Source: an uncultured Flavobacteriaceae bacterium | GTDB lineage: Bacteria; Bacteroidota; Bacteroidia; Flavobacteriales; Flavobacteriaceae | Length of the DNA stretch: 6,179 bases | NCBI GenBank assembly: GCA_913031655.1 | Contig: CAJWFY010000091.1 | Span: 1 to 6,179, forward strand | Direction of reading: 5' to 3' | In this document: positions 1 to 6,177 of the stretch, one piece after another | Numbering within the stretch: the first letter of the stretch is position 1 | How the letters are laid out: each line of letters starts with the position of its first letter | Translations under genes and position numbers: made by a program | The notes under the pieces: model-generated | What the model was told of the DNA's origin: nothing | The model's database searches: none | The model's input: only the letters and a program-made list of their open reading frames with translations

Positions 1-2
1 TT

Positions 3-1544
3 GTTGGCGTAGGCCCAAACAGAGTCAATAAATATACTTTTGGAAGAAATACACAGGGTATATCAAATTACATTAATAAATATTCTAATAATAAACCAGA
101 ATCAGTTGTTATTGCTTACGACTGTCGAAATGATAGCGAATATTTAGCAAAACAGGTAGCAGATACCTTTAGCGCAAACAATATTAAGGTTTACCTATTC
201 AATTCAATTAGACCAACACCTGAGCTTTCTTATGCTGTAGTTAAATTAAATTGTATTTGTGGTATTGTACTAACTGCTTCTCACAATCCTCCTGAGTATA
301 ATGGTTATAAGGTATATTGGAAAGATGGCGGTCAAATTGTCCCTCCTATCGACACAAATCTTATAAATGAAATTAATAAAACAGACTATTCTGAAATTAA
401 TTTTAAAAGAAATGAAAGCCTTGTTGAAATAATAGGTGAAGAGATTGATAATCAATTTATAAAAGATTCGATTTTAAACGGAAAAGTTGGTGACTCTAAA
501 AGGGAAGATTACAAAATCGTTTTTACACCATTACATGGAACTTCTTACAAGATTTTACCTAAAGTTCTAAAAGGAGCAGGTTACAAAGACCTACATGTTG
601 TAAAAGAACAAGCAATACCTGACGGAAATTTTCCAACAGTTAAATCCCCAAATCCTGAAGAACCGGAAGCATTGAAAATGGCAATAGAGTTAGCTAGGAA
701 TAAGGATGCTGATATTGTAATTGGCACTGATCCAGATGCTGATAGAGTCGGAATTGCAATTAAAGATCAAGATGGAGAATATATGATAGTAAATGGTAAT
801 CAAATGATGGTGATTCTGACCGATTATCTTTTAAGTAAGAAAAAAAACTTAGACAAGTCCTACTTTGTAGGATCAACCATTGTATCTACTCAAATGATGT
901 TTAATATAGCCAAATCGTATAACGTTGATATTAAATTAGGATTAACTGGATTTAAATGGATTGCAAAAATGATTAATGACTTTTCTAATCAAAAATTTAT
1001 CGGAGGAGGGGAAGAGAGTTATGGATTTATGGTGGGAGATTTTGTAAGAGATAAAGATGCTATTACTTCTTCGTTATTAGCTTGTGAAGCTGGTTCTGAA
1101 TTTAAAAGCAATGGATTAAATCTCATTGATTACTTAATTGAGTGTTATTTAAAATATGGATTTTATAAAGAAAAATTAATTTCAATTGAAAAAAAGGGTG
1201 CAGAGGGGAATGAAGAAATTAAATCTATAATGAATAAGCTTAGAAAAGAAAAAATTAGCAAAATAGATGGTAGTAAGCTTATCTTAACTCAGGATTTTGA
1301 AAAGCTTGAGCAAGTCAATGAAATTAACGGAAATAAAACAGCTCTTAATTTTCCAAAATCAAATGTTTTAATTTTTGAAACTGAAGATGGCACAAGAGTT
1401 GCAGCTAGGCCTAGTGGAACAGAGCCTAAAATAAAATTTTACTTTAGTGTAAATATGGTTTTACCAACAAAAGAATTATTTAAAAAAAATAATAATATTT
1501 TAGACAAAAAACTTGCAAGGATTTGTGAAGAATTTAATTTTTAA
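3..1544 (+). CDS. Phospho-sugar mutase, PGM2-like (5' end outside window)
   Basis: This is an alpha-D-phosphohexomutase family enzyme (phosphoglucomutase/phosphomannomutase type) that moves phosphate between C1 and C6 of a hexose in the cytoplasm, supplying sugar phosphates for polysaccharide and envelope synthesis. The frame is open without a stop from base 3, giving 513 visible residues. The usual length is about 570-580, so roughly 60 N-terminal residues are missing. Four family landmarks appear in order: the catalytic serine loop TASHNPPEYNGYK (Ser codon 279-281, residue 93 of the visible part), the metal-binding loop DPDADRVG (729-752), the sugar-binding loop GGGEESYGF (1002-1028) and the phosphate-binding loop ARPSGTEPK (about 1404-1430). 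GGEESYG and the length favour the PGM2-like branch over short PMM/GlmM enzymes. A TTG at 672 could be taken as a start, but it is internal: conserved active-site sequence continues upstream in the same frame. The exact substrate (glucose or mannose phosphate) cannot be read from sequence. The exporter gene follows after two bases, so the two are probably co-transcribed. Confidence 0.95.
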   Translation, partial: VGVGPNRVNKYTFGRNTQGISNYINKYSNNKPESVVIAYDCRNDSEYLAKQVADTFSANNIKVYLFNSIRPTPELSYAVVKLNCICGIVLTASHNPPEYNGYKVYWKDGGQIVPPIDTNLINEINKTDYSEINFKRNESLVEIIGEEIDNQFIKDSILNGKVGDSKREDYKIVFTPLHGTSYKILPKVLKGAGYKDLHVVKEQAIPDGNFPTVKSPNPEEPEALKMAIELARNKDADIVIGTDPDADRVGIAIKDQDGEYMIVNGNQMMVILTDYLLSKKKNLDKSYFVGSTIVSTQMMFNIAKSYNVDIKLGLTGFKWIAKMINDFSNQKFIGGGEESYGFMVGDFVRDKDAITSSLLACEAGSEFKSNGLNLIDYLIECYLKYGFYKEKLISIEKKGAEGNEEIKSIMNKLRKEKISKIDGSKLILTQDFEKLEQVNEINGNKTALNFPKSNVLIFETEDGTRVAARPSGTEPKIKFYFSVNMVLPTKELFKKNNNILDKKLARICEEFNF

Positions 1545-1546
1545 GA

Positions 1547-3370
1547 GTGAATTATTTTAAAAAAATTTTTAAATACGCATTACCTTTTAAAAAATATATG
1601 TTTTTAAATATATTTTTTAATATTCTATACGCTATGTTTAGCGCACTATCTTTTCTGTCACTAATGCCAATGTTAGAGGTTTTATTTGGAGAAAAAAATG
1701 CTACATATGAAAAACCTGACTTTGAAGGTTTTAAAAGTCTAGGAAACAATCTGGAAGATTGGATAAATTACCAAGTAAGTGTTTTTGCAGGTGAAGACCC
1801 TAAGTTAGCTTTGGTTTTTGTGATTTCTTCAATTATAATACTTTTCTTTTTAAAAAATCTATTTAACTATCTCGCAATGTTTTTTATTACTTTTTTAAGA
1901 AATGGGGTACTTACTAGCTTGAGAGTAAGTCTTTACAAAAAAATAATAAGCATGCCTCTACCCTTCTTTTCCGAAAAAAAGAAAGGAGATGTGATCTCAA
2001 GAATTACAGCTGATGTTTTAGAAATCCAACACTCTTTCTTGTCAATATTAGAGTTAATAATAAGAGAGCCATTGACCATTTTTTTTACATTGATGGCTAT
2101 GTTTTTAATAAGTTCCAAACTAACTCTTTTTGTTTTATTTTTTATTCCAATATCTGGCTTCATTATATCATTAATTGGACGATCATTAAAAGCAACTTCC
2201 ACTTTGGTTCAAACTGAACAAGCAGAGTTTTTATCAATTACTGAAGAAACACTACAAGGCTTAAAAGTCATTAAAGGATTTGTTTCAGAATTGTTCTTTA
2301 TTAATAAATTCAAAGAATCAAATAATAAGTTTTATAACTATTCAAATAAATTAATTAATAGACAAAATTTAGCAAGCCCTATCAGTGAGTTTTTAGGTAT
2401 TTCTGTTATTGGAGCATTGTTATGGTATGGAGGACAATTAGTTCTTGTAGATTTAGAGTTGAAACCTGCTGCGTTTCTAACTTATATGGGCTTAGCTTAT
2501 GGTGTTTTAACGCCTGCAAAAGCTCTAAGTAAAGCATCCTATTCTATAAAAAAAGGTAATGCTGCAGCTGAAAGAGTATTAGAGATCTTGGAATCAGAAT
2601 CATCAATAAAAGAAATAAAAAATCCTATTAAAAAAGAGTCATTTGAATCAGATATTACTTTTAAAAATGTTTCTTTCAAGTATGATAAGGAGTCTGTTTT
2701 AAACAATATTAATTTTAAAATTAAAAAAGGTCAAACCGTTGCAATTGTTGGTCAATCTGGTAGTGGAAAATCAACTATTGCTAACTTAATACCTAGATTT
2801 TACGAGGTTTCTTCTGGCGAAATTTTAATTGATGATGTTAATATTAAAAAGTTAAGCACAGCCGATCTTAGAAAACTAATGGGATTAGTTTCTCAAGATT
2901 CAATTTTGTTTAATGACTCTATTTTAAATAACATAAAACTTTCTAATTCAAATGCCAGCTACAAAGACGTTGAAAAGGCTGCTAAAATTGCAAATGCAGA
3001 TAATTTTATTGAAAATTTTGAAGAAGGATATGATTTAAATGTTGGAGATGGCGGAGGTAAATTGTCTGGGGGTCAAAAACAACGAATATCAATAGCTAGA
3101 GCAGTTTTAGGTAACCCTCCTATTATGATTCTAGACGAGGCGACTTCTTCTTTAGACTCAGAGTCAGAGAAGCTAGTTCAGGACGCTTTAGAAAATTTAA
3201 TGAAAAACAGGACTTCAATTATTATTGCGCATCGTTTATCTACAATTCAAAAGGCCGACACAATATTAGTTATGAATGAAGGAATAATAAGTGAACAGGG
3301 TAATCACAAAGAACTAATAAAGGCTAACGGAATATACTCTAAGCTTATCAAGCTTCAGTCTTTTGGCTAA
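1547..3370 (+). CDS. ABC exporter, fused permease and ATPase (MsbA-like)
   Basis: This inner-membrane half-transporter of 607 residues should work as a homodimer that exports or flips a substrate using ATP. Six hydrophobic segments lie near residues 18-42, 86-116, 168-190, 191-212, 280-302 and 308-325. The ATPase domain occupies about 369-605 and has every key motif: A-loop Tyr379, Walker A GQSGSGKST (402-410, Lys408), Q-loop Gln450, signature LSGGQ (506-510), Walker B IMILDE (Asp530, Glu531) and H-loop His562. No catalytic residue is missing. The loop between helices 1 and 2 (about 43-85) is fairly long and polar. The start is GTG two bases after the mutase stop; MNYFKKIFKYALPFKKY fits the cytoplasmic lead-in to helix 1, whereas the next ATG (residue 18) would remove it. 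The two-base gap suggests translational coupling. MsbA-like lipid A or glycolipid flippases are the nearest well-known relatives, but family members also export peptides and drugs, so the substrate is unknown. Confidence 0.93.
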   Translation: MNYFKKIFKYALPFKKYMFLNIFFNILYAMFSALSFLSLMPMLEVLFGEKNATYEKPDFEGFKSLGNNLEDWINYQVSVFAGEDPKLALVFVISSIIILFFLKNLFNYLAMFFITFLRNGVLTSLRVSLYKKIISMPLPFFSEKKKGDVISRITADVLEIQHSFLSILELIIREPLTIFFTLMAMFLISSKLTLFVLFFIPISGFIISLIGRSLKATSTLVQTEQAEFLSITEETLQGLKVIKGFVSELFFINKFKESNNKFYNYSNKLINRQNLASPISEFLGISVIGALLWYGGQLVLVDLELKPAAFLTYMGLAYGVLTPAKALSKASYSIKKGNAAAERVLEILESESSIKEIKNPIKKESFESDITFKNVSFKYDKESVLNNINFKIKKGQTVAIVGQSGSGKSTIANLIPRFYEVSSGEILIDDVNIKKLSTADLRKLMGLVSQDSILFNDSILNNIKLSNSNASYKDVEKAAKIANADNFIENFEEGYDLNVGDGGGKLSGGQKQRISIARAVLGNPPIMILDEATSSLDSESEKLVQDALENLMKNRTSIIIAHRLSTIQKADTILVMNEGIISEQGNHKELIKANGIYSKLIKLQSFG

Positions 3371-3398
3371 ACCTATTAGGTTATTTATTGTCAAAATA
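3369..3398 (+). promoter_or_regulatory. Candidate ECF-type promoter upstream of the sigma gene (copy 1)
   Basis: AAACCT (3369-3374), 11 bases, then TATTGTCAAAATA (3386-3398). The same arrangement with identical spacing recurs at 3954-3983 before the next gene. AAC (3370-3372) and GTC (3390-3392) are separated by 17 bp, which resembles the AAC-containing -35 and GTC-containing -10 elements of ECF promoters. A transcript would start near 3402, about five bases before the ATG at 3407. The element begins in the stop codon of the ABC gene. Function is inferred; the repetition is seen directly. Confidence 0.4.
3370..3382. repeat. Short perfect dyad AACCTA-T-TAGGTT
   Basis: Two 6-base arms are exact reverse complements around one central T. 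The dyad starts in the last bases of the ABC stop codon and covers the proposed -35 region of the sigma gene promoter, where a dimeric regulator could bind. As an RNA hairpin only four pairs (AACC/GGTT) with a five-base loop could form, and no T-run follows directly, so it is a poor terminator. A dyad this short can arise by chance in AT-rich DNA. Confidence 0.3.
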
Positions 3399-3406
3399 AA
3401 AAATCA

Positions 3407-3964
3407 ATGTTCTTGGAAAATGAATCTAATTTTATTGAAAGACTAAAAAATGAGAAAACTCAAAATTCAGCATTTGAAACTTTATTAACTAATTACAAAC
3501 AGCCTTTATATTGGCACATAAGAAAAATCGTCTTAAATCATGATGATGCTGATGATGTGTTACAAAATACATTTGTTAAAATATTTAGAGGAATTACAAA
3601 ATTCAAAGGAGATAGTAAATTATATACTTGGATGTATAGAATAGCAACTAATGAGTCATTAAATTTTTTAAAATTAAAATCAAAAAAATATTTTCAAAGT
3701 TCTGAAGAGATGATGAATACTTTAGCTAACAATTTAAAAGAAGACCCTTACTTTGATGGTGACATGCTTCAAGTGGAACTTCAAAGAATTATATCAAGTC
3801 TGCCGGACAAACAAAAGTTAGTTTTTCAGATGAAATATGAACAAAACATGAAGTTTACTGATATTTCAGAAATTTTGGGGACATCAGTGGGAGCTTTAAA
3901 AGCATCCTATCATATTGCCGTTAAAAAAATAAAAGAAAAAATAAAAAAAATTCAAACCTTTTAA
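3407..3964 (+). CDS. ECF-type RNA polymerase sigma factor
   Basis: This 185-residue cytoplasmic protein has the two-domain layout of sigma-70 family group 4 (ECF) factors, which direct RNA polymerase to a small set of stress or envelope promoters. Sigma region 2 spans about residues 22-92 and includes DDADDVLQNTFVKIFR (46-61) and the promoter-melting stretch LYTWMYRIATNESLNFL (72-88). Sigma region 4 spans about 124-182, with SLPDKQKLVFQMKY (131-144) and the helix-turn-helix around FTDISEILGTSVGALKASYH (150-169). No region 3 or extra C-terminal domain is present, and the length is normal. The ATG at 3407 sits behind an A-rich leader without a Shine-Dalgarno sequence, as is common in Bacteroidetes. 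The gene is 36 bases after the exporter, and the next two genes encode a membrane protein and a secreted protein that could control it. The 3' end is very A-rich (an A8 run at 3943-3950) and encodes a lysine-rich tail. Target promoters are not known, but a repeated promoter-like element suggests self-regulation. Confidence 0.94.
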   Translation: MFLENESNFIERLKNEKTQNSAFETLLTNYKQPLYWHIRKIVLNHDDADDVLQNTFVKIFRGITKFKGDSKLYTWMYRIATNESLNFLKLKSKKYFQSSEEMMNTLANNLKEDPYFDGDMLQVELQRIISSLPDKQKLVFQMKYEQNMKFTDISEILGTSVGALKASYHIAVKKIKEKIKKIQTF

Positions 3965-3983
3965 AAAAACTATTGTCAATATA
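3954..3983 (+). promoter_or_regulatory. Candidate ECF-type promoter upstream of the membrane-protein gene (copy 2)
   Basis: AAACCT (3954-3959), 11 bases, then TATTGTCAATATA (3971-3983). It matches copy 1 at 3369-3398 in 18 of 19 conserved positions with the same spacing, while the 11-base spacers differ, as expected for a promoter. AAC (3955-3957) and GTC (3975-3977) are again 17 bp apart. It overlaps the last codons of the sigma gene. By ECF geometry the transcript would start near 3987, at the ATG itself, so it would be leaderless or nearly so. This is an uncertain point for the promoter reading. Confidence 0.35.
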
Positions 3984-3986
3984 TAA

Positions 3987-4448
3987 ATGGGTGTTAAAAA
4001 AGACATATTATTTAAGAGAAAAGGATTTAAAATTCCAGAGGGATATTTTGAATCAATTAACAATGATTTCTTTAAAATAGAAAAGATAGATGTTAATAGA
4101 TTTTCAGTTCCAAAAAATTATTTTAACTCGATAGACAAACAACAAGTATTTAATAGAATTTACATTAACAGAATTAAGTATCTTAAAACTAATTTTTATA
4201 GAGCTGTAGCGGTTGTTTTTATTGGTATTTTATTTTTAACAAATAATTTAGATAAAACAAATAATTTAAATTCAGAAGACATCATTGAATATGTTAATCA
4301 AGATATGTTATATTTTTCTAGTTCAGATTTAAGTGAATTATTTGCTTCAAACGAACTAAATTATACTTTTTTAATAAATGATGATGATATTGAAAAGTAC
4401 TTTATTGAAGCAGATTTTAATACTCAAGAATATTTATTACAAGAATAA
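3987..4448 (+). CDS. Small single-pass membrane protein, putative anti-sigma/regulator of the adjacent sigma factor
   Basis: I do not recognise a named domain in this 153-residue protein. A related motif occurs twice in the N-terminal part: GFKIPEGYFESI (13-24) and RFSVPKNYFNSI (38-49), consensus x-F-x-[IV]-P-x-x-Y-F-x-S-I. One hydrophobic segment lies at about 73-88. The charge distribution is extreme: residues 1-72 have about 16 basic and 7 acidic side chains, while 89-153 have about 2 basic and 16 acidic. The positive-inside rule therefore puts the N-terminus in the cytoplasm and the acidic tail in the periplasm. It lies 22 bases after the sigma gene and one base before the gene for a secreted protein, so a membrane-bound anti-sigma or signal-relay role is the natural hypothesis. 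The cysteine/histidine zinc motif of zinc-binding anti-sigma domains is absent (no cysteine or histidine at all), and there is no FecR-like region. No alternative in-frame ATG exists before residue 107, which supports the start chosen. Confidence 0.75.
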   Translation: MGVKKDILFKRKGFKIPEGYFESINNDFFKIEKIDVNRFSVPKNYFNSIDKQQVFNRIYINRIKYLKTNFYRAVAVVFIGILFLTNNLDKTNNLNSEDIIEYVNQDMLYFSSSDLSELFASNELNYTFLINDDDIEKYFIEADFNTQEYLLQE

Positions 4449-4449
4449 T

Positions 4450-4908
4450 ATGAAAAATATATCACTAATTTTAATTTTATTGTTTTCAGTTAATATGATT
4501 TTTTCTCAACAAGAAAGAATGAGCAGAGAAAAAATGAATGCTTATAAAAAGCTCTATTTAACTGACAAACTACAATTAGAACCTTCTTCAGAAAAAGCTT
4601 TTTGGGAATCTTATAAAACTTACGAGGATAGTTTAAGTAAATTATATAGAGAGAATAGACTTAAATATAGAAAAATGAATGTTGATGATATGTCTGCTAC
4701 TGACGCAGAATATGCAAAATACATTGCTGATTTCATGAATTATGAAAAAAAGAAAGTAGATTTAAAAGGTAAACTAATCTCTGAGCTAAAAGAAGTCATG
4801 TCAATAAGAAAAACATACATGCTCTTTAGGTATGAAGATGATTTTAGAAGAGAAATGATGGAGAAATTAAGGAAAGATAGAAAACAACTTGGAAGAAAAA
4901 ATCTTTAA
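4450..4908 (+). CDS. Secreted Spy/CpxP-like protein, putative periplasmic sensor for the sigma cassette
   Basis: This is a 152-residue exported protein. The N-terminus MKNISLILILLFSVNMIFSQ is a signal peptide with likely cleavage after Ser19; there is no lipobox cysteine. The mature part is helical and highly charged (about 33 Lys/Arg against 24 Asp/Glu). LYLTDKLQLEPSSEKAFW (35-52), followed by an aromatic and charged helix and a basic C-terminal region (127-150), resembles the small flavobacterial proteins often labelled 'sensor of ECF-type sigma factor', which are Spy/CpxP-like. This assignment is from memory of the family. The canonical LTxxQ repeats of Spy/CpxP are not clearly present. 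The start at 4450 is preferred over an in-frame ATG at 4378: it gives a proper signal peptide and lies one base after the preceding stop, whereas the upstream start adds 24 residues, overlaps the previous gene by 71 bases and would bury the signal. The tight spacing implies coupling. Its likely job is sensing periplasmic or envelope state or chaperoning, with the membrane protein as partner. Confidence 0.85.
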   Translation: MKNISLILILLFSVNMIFSQQERMSREKMNAYKKLYLTDKLQLEPSSEKAFWESYKTYEDSLSKLYRENRLKYRKMNVDDMSATDAEYAKYIADFMNYEKKKVDLKGKLISELKEVMSIRKTYMLFRYEDDFRREMMEKLRKDRKQLGRKNL

Positions 4909-4936
4909 TTTTTTTAACTTACAAGACGATATTATT

Positions 4937-4948
4937 AAAGTAACTTTA
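4937..4948 (+). promoter_or_regulatory. Weak candidate promoter region before the rRNA methyltransferase gene
   Basis: The 57-base gap 4909-4965 contains TAACTTTA (4941-4948), one mismatch from the Bacteroidetes housekeeping -7 element TAnnTTTG, 17 bases before the ATG. It overlaps the small dyad AAAGT-A-ACTTT (4937-4947). No TTG is found at the expected -33 position, and the AAACCT/TATTGTCAA element of the sigma cassette is absent here. The methyltransferase may have its own promoter or be read through from the cassette. Confidence 0.2.
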
Positions 4949-4965
4949 CGCAAATTTTAATAATA

Positions 4966-6177
4966 ATGCGTCTTCACAAAAATTTAGTAATAGCAGTAAT
5001 TAAAGTGCTAGATGGTGTATTTAACCAAGAACTCTATGCAGATAAAACTATACAAAAAATTCTAAAACTAGATAAAAGATGGGGAAGTAGAGACAGAGGT
5101 TTTATTGCAGAAACATCCTATGAAATCGTTAGGTGGAAAAGACTATATACGGAAATAGCTGAAGTAAAAGGTCCTTATGAACAGAAGAAGCTTTGGAGAA
5201 TTTTTGCAGTTTGGGCTATATTAAAAGGCATTCATCTTCCTACTTGGATTGAACTTCAAGAAACTCCTACAAGAAGAATTAAAGGCAGGTTTGATAAATT
5301 AAATAAAATAAGAAAGTTTAGAGAATCTATTCCCGATTGGATGGATTTGATTGGTTTGGAAGAATTAGGAGAAGATCAATGGGGCAAAGAATTAGCTTCA
5401 TTAAATAAAATGGCTCCTGTAATAATAAGAGCTAATACATTAAAAACAAATGTAAAAGAGCTTCAACAGACTTTAATTAGCGAAGATATTATAACTGAAA
5501 AAATTAACGGACATCCTGATGCTTTAAAACTTAAAGAAAGAACTAATTTGTTTTTAAAAGATTCTTTTCAAAATGGACTATACGAAGTGCAAGATGCTTC
5601 ATCTCAATTGGTTGCTCCATTTTTAAAAATTAAACCAGGAATGAAAATTTGTGATATTTGTGCTGGTGCTGGAGGAAAAACTCTTCACCTTTCGTCATTA
5701 TCTGAAAACAAAGGACAAATCATAGCAATGGATATTTATAATAATAAATTGCTTGAACTAAAAAGAAGAGCTAAAAGAAATGGAGCATTTAACATAGAAA
5801 CTAAGGCAATTGAGAATAATAAGTCGTTTAAAAGACTTTATGGAAAAATTGATAGATTATTAATTGACTCCCCTTGTTCCGGTCTTGGAGTTTTAAAAAG
5901 AAATCCTGATTCAAAATGGAAGTTAAGTTCGGATTTTATAGAAACGATAAAAAATACTCAACAAGAAATATTACAAAAATATGCTCCTTTAATAAATAAT
6001 AACGGAAAGCTTGTTTATGCAACATGTTCTATTCTACCTTCTGAAAACGAAATTCAAATAGAAAATTTCCTAAAATCTGATCTTGGCATGAAGTTTAAAA
6101 AAGAAGATGAGAAAAAAATAAGCCCATCAGAATCTGGATTTGATGGATTCTACATGGCAAGGTTAAGTTTAAAATAA
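4966..6177 (+). CDS. RsmB/NOP-family rRNA (cytosine-C5) methyltransferase
   Basis: This 403-residue cytoplasmic enzyme should transfer a methyl group from S-adenosylmethionine to C5 of a cytosine in rRNA; in E. coli the RsmB target is C967 of 16S rRNA. Residues 1-130 form a helical domain like the NusB-type N-terminus of RsmB, with RDRGFIAETSYEIVRWKRL (42-60) typical of it. The catalytic Rossmann domain follows: SAM-binding motif I CDICAGAGGKT (229-239), acidic Asp256 at the end of the second strand, motif IV DSPCSGLG (301-308) with Cys304, and motif VI YATCS (351-355) with Cys354. In this family the TCS cysteine attacks the base and the PCS cysteine helps release product; both are present. 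KRNPDSKW (311-318) after motif IV is characteristic of the family. Length is near normal for RsmB (about 430). The ATG follows an A/T-rich leader without a Shine-Dalgarno sequence. The gene lies 57 bases beyond the sigma cassette and is probably functionally unrelated housekeeping. The exact rRNA position modified is not proven by sequence. Confidence 0.94.
   Translation: MRLHKNLVIAVIKVLDGVFNQELYADKTIQKILKLDKRWGSRDRGFIAETSYEIVRWKRLYTEIAEVKGPYEQKKLWRIFAVWAILKGIHLPTWIELQETPTRRIKGRFDKLNKIRKFRESIPDWMDLIGLEELGEDQWGKELASLNKMAPVIIRANTLKTNVKELQQTLISEDIITEKINGHPDALKLKERTNLFLKDSFQNGLYEVQDASSQLVAPFLKIKPGMKICDICAGAGGKTLHLSSLSENKGQIIAMDIYNNKLLELKRRAKRNGAFNIETKAIENNKSFKRLYGKIDRLLIDSPCSGLGVLKRNPDSKWKLSSDFIETIKNTQQEILQKYAPLINNNGKLVYATCSILPSENEIQIENFLKSDLGMKFKKEDEKKISPSESGFDGFYMARLSLK

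Noticed and set aside
270..455. Minus-strand open frame of 61 codons
   Set aside because: It is antisense to conserved active-site sequence of the mutase, has no recognisable features and is expected by chance.
672..1544. A separate, shorter mutase gene starting at the TTG at 672
   Set aside because: The same frame is open back to base 3 and contains the catalytic serine loop TASHNPP upstream, so this is the interior of one larger gene.
2035..2050. TTGTCAATATTA within the exporter gene as a third copy of the promoter-like element
   Set aside because: No AAACCT block lies at the required spacing and the site is inside conserved coding sequence.
1552..2202. Two minus-strand open frames (1552-1749 and 1933-2202)
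   Set aside because: Both lie antisense to the exporter's membrane domain, show no family motifs and have no plausible promoter context.
4378..4908. Upstream ATG start for the secreted protein, overlapping the preceding gene by 71 bases
   Set aside because: The start at 4450 yields a clean signal peptide and a one-base gap after the previous stop; the 24 extra residues look like out-of-frame translation of the preceding gene.
4896..4915. A6...T7 inverted repeat after the secreted-protein gene as a terminator
   Set aside because: The stem would be only A-T pairs, with no G/C, so it would be too weak for a convincing intrinsic terminator; the A/T runs fit background composition.
4937..4947. 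AAAGT-A-ACTTT dyad as an operator for the methyltransferase gene
   Set aside because: Arms of five A/T-rich bases are common by chance here and there is no second copy; kept only as part of a weak promoter note.
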